Assembly: GCA_028282195.1 (NCBI GenBank)
Contig: JANQII010000072.1
Span: forward strand, 1-37,616
DNA length: 37,616 nucleotides
DNA from: Prolixibacteraceae bacterium
GTDB lineage: Bacteria; Bacteroidota; Bacteroidia; Bacteroidales; Prolixibacteraceae
Direction: 5' to 3'
Shown: positions 1-7,268 of the stretch, piece by piece
Layout: every line of letters starts with the position of its first letter
How positions within the stretch are numbered: position 1 is the first letter of the stretch
Translations under genes and position numbers: made by a program
The notes under the pieces: generated by a model
The model's input: the letters and a program-made list of their open reading frames with translations, nothing else
What the model was told of the DNA's origin: nothing
Databases searched by the model: none

Positions 1-132
1 TAGTTCTACATTGGTTATTGAGTGTTGTATATTCATTATTTTCTTGCTTTCCCCTAAATTCATATTTGTGTATAAAGCATAGCTTCTCGAAGAGAGGGAC
101 GATTGTGACGTAGTCGCGATCAGGGTGAGTCA
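1..132. repeat. left copy of ~130 bp inverted repeat
   Basis: Bases 1-82 are the exact reverse complement of 37447-37528. Bases 109-132 match 37399-37422 exactly in inverted orientation, and a divergent core lies between the two blocks. The window starts inside or exactly at the repeat, so its left limit is unknown. On the minus strand a reading frame is open from an ATG at 157 to the window edge (52 codons). The equivalent frame is broken in the right copy by a length difference in the core, so coding is doubtful. No transposase is next to it; a dispersed intergenic repeat or a MITE-like element is the most likely reading. Confidence 0.85.
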
Positions 133-749
133 GTTGAAAAAAAGTGTCACCATTCATGACATTAACAAATAGCACTATTTCATACAATTATAATCATTTT
201 TAGCTTTTAACTTTAAACAAGTTCAAATTCAGGAAAACTCTGTTGTTATTAATTTATTCTACCAACTGAGTGATTTATTATCTAATTAAGGGTTAAAACC
301 TCCGAACCAGGCTCGGAGCAGGCTCTGCAATTCTATTGCAGCTACTTTAGTTTCTATAAATTTCCACACAAAAGGCTTGAAGTCAGAAGCTGCCTGCCAA
401 CATATTGTTATTTTTTCGAATTTCCTGTCTGCCGAACAGGCAGGCATTCGAACTTCAAAAACTATGTATTTTCAATGCATAGTGATTTATTAAGCATATA
501 CATCAGTAAACTTGCTTAAACTTTAAAAATAGTGAATTCATTTTATCTGCATGGAAGCTAAATATTATTTTGCAGCGGAATAAATATTAATCATACTTTT
601 CAGGTATCTATTTGAATTCATGCAAAGAAGTGATGTATTAGTGAATTTTTTTCTCCTTACGATCGTGGAAAAGTACAGTCAAATAATTAAGATTCCCCTG
701 TCTGCATCGAAAAGTTTTAACTAAAAGGCCTCATAAAAAATCATTCTGC
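133..749. other. gene-free AT-rich stretch with small hairpins
   Basis: No convincing reading frame was found on either strand. Two short hairpins lie side by side: TCCGA/TCGGA (301-317) and CTGCAA/TTGCAG (325-341). A dispersed repeat copy follows at 379-452 and is listed separately. The rest is AT-rich sequence without a recognisable RNA gene. Confidence 0.6.
379..452. repeat. dispersed repeat, short copy
   Basis: It contains gaagtcagaagct (379-391) and, 32 bases later, an imperfect hairpin with arms cctgtctg and caggcagg (424-444) bracketed by ttcgaa on both sides. The same ordered elements occur in inverted orientation at 33631-33747, where the hairpin loop has expanded. That points to a mobile or repetitive intergenic element family rather than a local terminator. 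Confidence 0.65.
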
Positions 750-757
750 TATATTTG
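750..757 (+). promoter_or_regulatory. fabG candidate -7 box
   Basis: TATATTTG matches the Bacteroidota primary-sigma -7 consensus TAnnTTTG. It lies 43 bases before the fabG ATG, giving a leader of roughly 35 bases. No clear TTTG -33 element is seen at the usual distance. Confidence 0.5.
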
Positions 758-800
758 TTCTGCCATTTAATAAAGAATATATCATTCCAAATTTATACAT

Positions 801-1547
801 ATGAAATTATTAGAAGGAAAAACTGCTATCGTTACGGGTGCTTCCCGTGGTATTGGTAAAGCGATTGCTTTAAAATTTGCCGAAGAAGGTTGTAATATTG
901 CCTTCACTGATTTATTTGATGATGAAAATATGAAAACCACTGAAGCTGAGCTTAACGCTTTAGGTGTGAAAGCTAAAGGTTATGCTTCAAATGCAGCTAG
1001 CTTTGAAGATACGGACAATGTGGTAACTGAAATAGTAAAAGAGTTTGGTAGCATTGATGCTTTGGTAAATAATGCGGGTATTACGAAAGATACTTTGTTA
1101 ATGCGAATGACTGAAGAACAATGGGATGCTGTGATTAACGTGAACCTGAAGTCAGTTTTCAACTTTACAAAAGCAGCACAACGCACAATGCTTAAACAGC
1201 GTTCAGGTTCAATTATTAACTTAAGCTCTGTTGTTGGTGTAAGTGGTAATGCCGGGCAGGCTAACTACTCCGCTTCCAAAGCCGGTATTCTTGGTTTTAC
1301 AAAATCAGTTGCCAAAGAATTAGGTTCAAGAGGTATTCGCAGTAATGCAATTGCTCCTGGTTTTATCATTACTGAAATGACGCATGCAATTCCTGAAGAA
1401 GCTCGTAAAGCCTGGGAGGCCAACATACCTATGAAACGCGGTGGAACTCCTGAAGAAGTTGCGAAGACTGCATTGTTCCTGGCTTCTGACTTGTCTAGCT
1501 ATGTGAGCGGACAAGTAATTAATGTGTGTGGGGCAATGAATACATAG
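801..1547 (+). CDS. fabG: 3-oxoacyl-[acyl-carrier-protein] reductase FabG
   Basis: This 248-residue short-chain dehydrogenase has the length and motifs of FabG, which reduces 3-oxoacyl-ACP with NADPH in the fatty-acid elongation cycle in the cytosol. The cofactor motif TGASRGIG is at 12-19, NNAG at 90-93, and the catalytic tetrad is N115, S143, Y156 and K160 (YSASK context). The C-terminus reads VINVCGAMNT where many FabGs have VDGGM, a small variation. The gene stands alone, with its own -7 box upstream and an intrinsic terminator 23 bases after the stop. No other fab gene is adjacent. Another SDR reductase is possible in principle, but the overall match to FabG is strong. Confidence 0.93.
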   Translation: MKLLEGKTAIVTGASRGIGKAIALKFAEEGCNIAFTDLFDDENMKTTEAELNALGVKAKGYASNAASFEDTDNVVTEIVKEFGSIDALVNNAGITKDTLLMRMTEEQWDAVINVNLKSVFNFTKAAQRTMLKQRSGSIINLSSVVGVSGNAGQANYSASKAGILGFTKSVAKELGSRGIRSNAIAPGFIITEMTHAIPEEARKAWEANIPMKRGGTPEEVAKTALFLASDLSSYVSGQVINVCGAMNT

Positions 1548-1570
1548 ACTTATTTCAAAAAATAGATTAA

Positions 1571-1597
1571 CCGTCCTTCAAAAAAGGGCGGTTTTTT
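1571..1597 (+). terminator. intrinsic terminator of fabG
   Basis: The stem ccgtcctt/aagggcgg (one G-U pair) has a 5-base A-rich loop and is followed directly by TTTTTT. Confidence 0.85.
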
Positions 1598-1627
1598 GCT
1601 TTCTAAATAATGATTTCATTTTCTGAT

Positions 1628-2506
1628 ATGACAACTCTTTTTGCAGGGCTTTCAACCTTGGATATTCAGTATTTTGTCGATAAATTTCCAGGCTCAAATA
1701 CCAAGACAAAAACAGAAGAGCCACAACTTCTGGTCGGTGGTCCTGCAACCAATGCTGCTGTTGCTAATTCTTTTATGGGTGGAAAGTCTGTATTGTATAG
1801 TGGAGTGGGGAACAGCCCATTTAAAGACATGTTTGTAAAGGATTTTGAAACCTGTAATATAAAGCACTTCGATTTTTACGCTGGGAAAGAGCAATTGCCT
1901 GTTTTGACTTCTGTAATCACTTCGAAAAATAGCGGGGACCGGAATATCTTTACTTATAACCCTGTAACAAATGGGGTAAACCTGGATCTTGTTGCGATAA
2001 TGAATGAAATCAAGCCGGATCAGATTTTTATCGATGGTTTTTATTCTGAAGTTGCAGTCTTGTTGTGCAAAATTGCCAAAGAAAATAATATACCCGTTGT
2101 TTTTGATGGTGGAAGCTGGAAACAACAGCTTCCTGAATTGCTCCCCTATATTGATATTGCTATTTGTTCGGCCAATTTTTACCCTCCAGCCTGCAAGACA
2201 AAACAAGATGTGATTAATTTCTTAAAACAAACAGGAATTAAAAAGATAGCCATTACAAATGGAGCCAAAGAAATATATTACGAAGAAGAAAATGATCATG
2301 GTAAAATTAAAGTTTCCCCTGTTAATGTTGTAGATACATTAGGGGCTGGGGATTTCTTTCATGGTGCATTTTGCTTCTACAATTTGCAGGATAATTCTTT
2401 TAAAGAAAAATTGAAGCAAGCTTCAGTAATTGCATCAAAAAGCTGCGAATACCCCGGAACAAGAGAATGGTTAAAGAAATTAAGAAAAGAAGCTTTCCTT
2501 TCATAA
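1628..2506 (+). CDS. PfkB/ribokinase-family sugar kinase
   Basis: The protein has about 292 residues and the ribokinase (PfkB) fold, which phosphorylates a sugar or nucleoside with ATP. Visible landmarks, numbered from an upstream ATG at 1610, are the substrate-side GG at 43-44 (LVGGPATNAA) and the PfkB signature DTLGAGD at 242-248, with D248 as catalytic base. The start at 1628 (MTTLFAGLSTLDIQ) is preferred because the family begins just before the first beta strand. The ATG at 1610 lies only 12 bases after the fabG terminator. The substrate cannot be read from sequence. The gene precedes the SpoIIE-type phosphatase by 44 bases and may be co-transcribed with it. Confidence 0.85.
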   Translation: MTTLFAGLSTLDIQYFVDKFPGSNTKTKTEEPQLLVGGPATNAAVANSFMGGKSVLYSGVGNSPFKDMFVKDFETCNIKHFDFYAGKEQLPVLTSVITSKNSGDRNIFTYNPVTNGVNLDLVAIMNEIKPDQIFIDGFYSEVAVLLCKIAKENNIPVVFDGGSWKQQLPELLPYIDIAICSANFYPPACKTKQDVINFLKQTGIKKIAITNGAKEIYYEEENDHGKIKVSPVNVVDTLGAGDFFHGAFCFYNLQDNSFKEKLKQASVIASKSCEYPGTREWLKKLRKEAFLS

Positions 2507-2550
2507 TCATTTTCTTTAACTTGTATTGAAATATTTTGTTGATTCTTCAG

Positions 2551-4446
2551 ATGGAAAAAAGAAGTATAGCTTTTCGCCTAAGCCTCTACATTATTTTTGC
2601 TGTAACTACAATCATTACGCTAATTGTGTACTTGAATTATGATTTCAGTGAAAAGATATTGATGCAAAATATTGAAGAAGCTGCAGTCAACCAGTCAGCC
2701 TTAATTATCAACCAGGTTGAAAGACATATAATTGCAACGCAGGAAATAAGTCGTAATGTAGCCACACAAACCCCATATTATCTTCGGAATAATGACTTAG
2801 ACTTATTTTTGAAAGGCGTTGTACAAGCCAACCCAATAATCTATGGTATACACGCTGAAGTAAGTCCGCCTACGCAGGAAGAAAAGTCCTTTGTATCTGT
2901 TGTCCGATCTAAAGATGGCATCTATTTGTCAAAGGACAAAAACTTCTGTACAAACTATCATTTCCCTGATATTATTGAAAATATCGAGGGTAAAGGAAAG
3001 TGGTCTAAACCATTCTACTGCAACAAACACGATAGTATCCTTTTAATTTCTTATTTTAAAAATATAGTTACACCGGATAGCAGTAAAATAGGCTTTTTGT
3101 CCTGTGAGATTAGCTTGAATTTTCTGAACAAAATAGTTTCTAATATTGAAGTTGGAAAGCAGGGGTTTTCTTTCATTGTATCTGAAAGTGGCCAATACAT
3201 TACCCACCCAAGGAAAGAATGGATTATGCAACGGAATATCTTTGATGTTTCTGAAAAAATTTTTGACGAAAATATTGATTCACACCTCAAAACCCTAAAA
3301 GAAAAGGGTTCTGTTACTGGTTATGCCTATCCGGAACTACATGATTATAAAAAGGCATGGTTTTATGCTGCTACCATACCACATACTGATTGGCTGATTT
3401 TAATTGTTAAACCTTACAAAGAACTTTTCAGGGATTTAGATTTAATTTTTAAAAAAATCATAATTGTTTCTGCGGCAGGTATTGCTTTTATATTGCTAAT
3501 TATAGTTGTTCTTTTCAGGCAAATGCTGTCCCCTTTAATGAAACTAATTCACTCAATTCGGAAATTTAGTTTTGGGGAAAGAAATAAAAGGGTAGAGGGT
3601 AATGAGTTGGAGCTATTGAACGAAAGCTTGAAGGTCTTCCAGGAGCAGTACCGTTTGTATTTAAAGGAACAAACTGAAAGTCGTAAAAACAGAAAAAAAT
3701 ATGAACGGGATTTAAAATCAGCTAAGGAAATTCATACTTCAATAATTCCTTCTTCCAATCCAATGTTTACGAAAGATAAATGTGTGGAACTATATGCTGA
3801 ACTACATCCTGCTGAAAGTATTGGAGGTGATTTATACGACTATTTCTTTATTGATGAAAAGCACCTTCTCTTTTCTATGGGTGATGTTTCAGGAAAAGGG
3901 ATTCCTGCAGCATTATTTATGGGGGTAGCCCATACAATGATTAAAAGCAAAGCCAATGTTTTATCTGCAGCTCAGATAATGAGACAGGTTAATGAAGAAC
4001 TTTCAAAGCAAAATATAAATCAGCATTTCCTTACTTTATTTATTGGTATTTTGAATATTGATACCGGTGAACTGACCTATTGCAATGCAGCACATAACTA
4101 CCCTTATATCATAAGAAATGAATCCGATATTGAAGTGTTGGATATTGCACATGGCCTGCCTGTTGGTGTTTATGCAAATAAAGATTATTCAGAAGATAAT
4201 TTAATCCTGGATAAAGGTGATTCAATACTTTTATATACCGATGGAACAATTGATTGCAAAGATGCCAGTGAACAAACCTATGGGGTGGAGAGGTTGTTTG
4301 GAAACGTTAGTTTATTGCTTGATCTGCGTCCTAAAGAAATTGTGAAAAGGTTAGTGAAAAGCCTGAAGCTGTTTAGGGGGGATACAAAACCGACGGATGA
4401 TATAAGTTTGATGGTTGTAAGGTATTTGGGCAATAGCAAGAAATAA
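2551..4446 (+). CDS. membrane Cache-HAMP-SpoIIE serine/threonine phosphatase
   Basis: This 631-residue signalling protein has a TM helix at about 6-28, a periplasmic Cache-like sensor at about 40-295, a second TM at about 303-325, a HAMP-like linker with a charged coiled coil to about 390, and a C-terminal PP2C-type SpoIIE domain. The metal-binding aspartates of the family are visible: GGDLYD (D427), GDVSGKG (D445), DG (D564) and PTDDIS (D616, D617). RsbU-like enzymes of this type dephosphorylate STAS-domain anti-sigma-factor antagonists in response to an external ligand; no STAS protein or anti-sigma kinase lies in the window. The ATG at 2551 is chosen over an upstream in-frame TTG at 2536 because the TM helix follows it directly. 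The ligand is unknown. Confidence 0.88.
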   Translation: MEKRSIAFRLSLYIIFAVTTIITLIVYLNYDFSEKILMQNIEEAAVNQSALIINQVERHIIATQEISRNVATQTPYYLRNNDLDLFLKGVVQANPIIYGIHAEVSPPTQEEKSFVSVVRSKDGIYLSKDKNFCTNYHFPDIIENIEGKGKWSKPFYCNKHDSILLISYFKNIVTPDSSKIGFLSCEISLNFLNKIVSNIEVGKQGFSFIVSESGQYITHPRKEWIMQRNIFDVSEKIFDENIDSHLKTLKEKGSVTGYAYPELHDYKKAWFYAATIPHTDWLILIVKPYKELFRDLDLIFKKIIIVSAAGIAFILLIIVVLFRQMLSPLMKLIHSIRKFSFGERNKRVEGNELELLNESLKVFQEQYRLYLKEQTESRKNRKKYERDLKSAKEIHTSIIPSSNPMFTKDKCVELYAELHPAESIGGDLYDYFFIDEKHLLFSMGDVSGKGIPAALFMGVAHTMIKSKANVLSAAQIMRQVNEELSKQNINQHFLTLFIGILNIDTGELTYCNAAHNYPYIIRNESDIEVLDIAHGLPVGVYANKDYSEDNLILDKGDSILLYTDGTIDCKDASEQTYGVERLFGNVSLLLDLRPKEIVKRLVKSLKLFRGDTKPTDDISLMVVRYLGNSKK

Positions 4447-4450
4447 AAAA

Positions 4451-4474
4451 GACCGGCAATAAACCGGCCTTTTC
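4451..4474. terminator. bidirectional terminator between convergent genes
   Basis: A short CCGG/CCGG-cored hairpin fills the 28 bases between the SpoIIE-phosphatase and clpC stops. It is followed by TTTTCTT on the plus strand and by TTTTTTATTT on the minus strand, so it could serve both genes. The minus-strand T-tract is the stronger one. Confidence 0.7.
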
Positions 4475-6991
4475 TTATGTCGTTTTTTTAGTTGCGAGTA
4501 TCTTAATTTTAATCTTCTCTGTTTTCTTGTCAAAGCCAACCGAGATTGTGTCTCCTTCAGATAATGAAGCCTTTATAATTACTTCTGCCATTTCATCTTC
4601 CAGGTACTTTTGAATTGCCCTTTTCAATGGACGGGCTCCATATTGTGAATCATATCCTTTCTCAGCAATAAAGTCTTTAGCAGCCCTTGAAATCTTTAAT
4701 TTGTAATCGAGTGACTCAACACGCTCGTAAAGCCCCGTTAATTCAATATCAATAATCTCAAAAATATCTTCTTTTGAAAGCGTATTGAACATGACCACAT
4801 CATCAATACGGTTAAGGAACTCAGGTGCAAAAGCACGTTTCAAAGCCTTTTGTACAATGTATTTAGCATGCTCGCTTTCTTCCTCAGCTGATTTAGGGGT
4901 AGAGAAACCTACACCACGGCCAAAATCTTTAAGCTGACGGGATCCAATATTGGATGTCATGATGATAATTGTGTTTTTGAAATCAACACTACGCCCCAGG
5001 CTGTCCGTTAAACGTCCTTCATCAAGCACCTGCAACAATAGGTGGAATACATCAGGGTGCGCTTTTTCAATCTCATCAAGCAACACAACCGAATACGGTT
5101 TTCTGCGTACTTTTTCAGTAAGCTGGCCACCTTCTTCATAACCAACATATCCCGGAGGTGCACCAACAAGCCTTGATACAGAGAACTTCTCCATGTATTC
5201 GCTCATATCTATTCTTATCAAAGAATCAATGCTGTCGAACAAATACTTTGCAAGAACTTTTGCCAGTTGCGTTTTTCCAACACCAGTAGGGCCCAAAAAT
5301 ACAAATGAGCCGATTGGTTTGTTTGGATCTTTTAGTCCGGCACGGTTACGCTGAATCGCTTTAACAATCTTCACAATTGCATCGTCTTGCCCAACAACGC
5401 TGCCTTTTAGCTCTTGCCCCATATTCATAAGCCGCTTACCTTCAGCCTGGGCAATTCGCTGTACCGGTACACCGGACATCATTGCTACAACTTCAGCTAC
5501 TTTTTCTTCAGAGACAACTTCACGGTGGTTTACCAGTTCTTTTTCCCAGGCTTCTTTTTCTTCATCTAATAATTGAAGTAAGTTTTTTTCTTTATCCCTG
5601 TAGCTTGCAGCTACTTCAAAATTTTGACTTTTTACAGCCTTAATTTTTTCTTCACGGGTAGTCTCAATCTTCTCTTCAAGTTTAATGATCCGATCCGGGA
5701 CGTTAATATTTGAAATGTGTACTCTTGAGCCGGCTTCGTCCAAAGCGTCAATTGCTTTATCCGGAAGATAGCGATCGGTTATATATCGGGAAGTCAATGA
5801 TACACATGCATCAATGGCTTCGTCAGTATAATTTACATTGTGGTGTTCCTCATAACGCTCTTTAATATTATGAAGGATCTCTACCGTTTCATCCATCGAA
5901 GTAGGCTCAACCATTACCTTTTGAAAACGTCTTTCAAGGGCACCGTCTTTTTCAATGTGCTGACGATATTCATCCAAAGTGGTTGCACCGATGCATTGAA
6001 TTTCACCACGGGCCAGGGCAGGCTTCAACATGTTTGCTGCATCTAACGAACCCGTAGCTCCACCTGCACCTACTATGGTATGTATTTCATCAATGAAAAG
6101 AATGACATTGTTAACTTTGGCAAGCTCATTCAAAATAGCTTTCATACGCTCCTCAAACTGTCCACGGTATTTTGTGCCTGCAACAATTGAAGCAATATCC
6201 AAACTAACAACACGCTTGTCAAACAATACCCTGGAAACTTTCTTTTGTACGATTCGAATAGCCAACCCTTCTGCAATGGCAGATTTACCAACTCCAGGCT
6301 CACCAATCAATATGGGATTATTCTTTTTTCTTCTCGATAGAATTTGTGCCAATCGCTCAATCTCGCGTTCCCTTCCAACAATAGGGTCAAGGTTATTGTC
6401 TTCAGCAGCACGTGTAATATCGATTCCAAAATTATCTAAAACCGGGGTTTCAGATTTTGGTGTGTTTGTCTTTTTAGAAGTTGAACCACCGGAAGGAGGC
6501 TTTGAGAACGCATCATCTGCTTCATCATCCTCTTCTCCAAAATCTGATCGGGATTCAGGTTGCTTATAATCTTCCAATCTTGATTTCAATATATAATAGT
6601 TAATATGAAATTCGTTAAGAAGATTTGCAATTTGACTATCTTTATCTTTCAAAATTGCTAATAATAAGTGACCTGTGTTTATGGTAGTACTGTTGAAAGC
6701 CCTTGCTTCAAGATATACCAATTTTAAAGCTTTTTCTGCTGATTTTAAGAGTTGAATGGAAGCCTGCGGATCAATTTCATCTTCGGTACGAAGAGATTCT
6801 TCCATGGCTTCTTTTATTTCAGTCAAATTGACACCCAGGTTTGTTAAAATGTCAATTGCGATACCTTCTCCATCTCTCAAAATCCCCAAAAATATATGCT
6901 CAGGTCCAATCTGTTCATTTCCCAGCCTGATAGCTTCTTCGCGGCTATAAGTTAGAACATCCTTTATTCTTGGTGAAAATTGAGAATCCAT
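4475..6991 (-). CDS. clpC: ATP-dependent Clp protease ATP-binding subunit ClpC
   Basis: This 838-residue Hsp100/AAA+ unfoldase feeds substrates to ClpP. In order: a double Clp_N domain (1-145), an acidic/Ser-Pro-rich linker (150-182), AAA-1 with Walker A GEPGVGKS (230-237) and Walker B ILFIDE (297-302), a short middle domain with a UVR-like segment (about 438-473), AAA-2 with Walker A GPTGVGKT (567-574) and Walker B VVLLDE (635-640), and the ClpP-docking tripeptide VGF (694-696). The UVR-bearing short middle domain and VGF loop separate it from ClpB, which cannot dock to ClpP. The acidic linker is longer than in many ClpCs. Neither clpP nor an mcsAB/ctsR adaptor cluster is adjacent. It is divergent from gyrA across 277 bases. 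Confidence 0.95.
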   Translation of the reverse strand: MDSQFSPRIKDVLTYSREEAIRLGNEQIGPEHIFLGILRDGEGIAIDILTNLGVNLTEIKEAMEESLRTEDEIDPQASIQLLKSAEKALKLVYLEARAFNSTTINTGHLLLAILKDKDSQIANLLNEFHINYYILKSRLEDYKQPESRSDFGEEDDEADDAFSKPPSGGSTSKKTNTPKSETPVLDNFGIDITRAAEDNNLDPIVGREREIERLAQILSRRKKNNPILIGEPGVGKSAIAEGLAIRIVQKKVSRVLFDKRVVSLDIASIVAGTKYRGQFEERMKAILNELAKVNNVILFIDEIHTIVGAGGATGSLDAANMLKPALARGEIQCIGATTLDEYRQHIEKDGALERRFQKVMVEPTSMDETVEILHNIKERYEEHHNVNYTDEAIDACVSLTSRYITDRYLPDKAIDALDEAGSRVHISNINVPDRIIKLEEKIETTREEKIKAVKSQNFEVAASYRDKEKNLLQLLDEEKEAWEKELVNHREVVSEEKVAEVVAMMSGVPVQRIAQAEGKRLMNMGQELKGSVVGQDDAIVKIVKAIQRNRAGLKDPNKPIGSFVFLGPTGVGKTQLAKVLAKYLFDSIDSLIRIDMSEYMEKFSVSRLVGAPPGYVGYEEGGQLTEKVRRKPYSVVLLDEIEKAHPDVFHLLLQVLDEGRLTDSLGRSVDFKNTIIIMTSNIGSRQLKDFGRGVGFSTPKSAEEESEHAKYIVQKALKRAFAPEFLNRIDDVVMFNTLSKEDIFEIIDIELTGLYERVESLDYKLKISRAAKDFIAEKGYDSQYGARPLKRAIQKYLEDEMAEVIIKASLSEGDTISVGFDKKTEKIKIKILATKKTT

Positions 6992-7207
6992 AATTGTTTA
7001 CTTAAATGTGTTAAAGTTCTTTTTAAAACAAAAACCATTCCGAAAAGTTGATTTGATTAACCGCTACGAAATTAGTCTTTCAAATCTAAAATTACATATT
7101 ATTTGCTAACACATAGTTTTAAAATGCTGATTTTTTGAACATTGAATTGTTAAAATCTTCTCAATTTAGATGCGCTAAAAACAGCGTAAAATAGCTGGTT
7201 TAATAAG

Positions 7208-7223
7208 TATTTTTGTATTTTTG
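7208..7223 (+). promoter_or_regulatory. tandem -7 boxes for gyrA
   Basis: Two back-to-back copies of TATTTTTG (7208-7215 and 7216-7223) each fit TAnnTTTG. They lie 45-61 bases before the gyrA ATG. A good -33 TTTG is not seen at the usual distance. Confidence 0.5.
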
Positions 7224-7255
7224 TTAGTCGAAATTTTTTATATCAAATTGCTACA

Positions 7256-7263
7256 AAAGGAGG
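7256..7263 (+). promoter_or_regulatory. strong Shine-Dalgarno of gyrA
   Basis: AAAGGAGG lies 5 bases before the ATG at 7269. This is a full-strength ribosome binding site in a genome where neighbouring genes lack one. The surrounding 13-mer CTACAAAAGGAGG recurs in the lgt leader. Confidence 0.85.
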
Positions 7264-7268
7264 ATTAA

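Noticed and set aside
1-132. Terminal inverted repeats as ends of one large transposon or linear element
   Set aside because: The window holds housekeeping genes and no transposase, integrase or replication gene; sequence continues past the right copy without a target duplication that can be seen.
1694-2206. 170-codon minus-strand frame inside the PfkB kinase gene
   Set aside because: It lies fully antisense to a gene with clear PfkB motifs and has no recognisable domain.
6030-6569. 179-codon plus-strand frame inside clpC
   Set aside because: Antisense shadow of the conserved ClpC AAA-1 region; composition is serine/leucine-rich as expected from reverse-strand reading.
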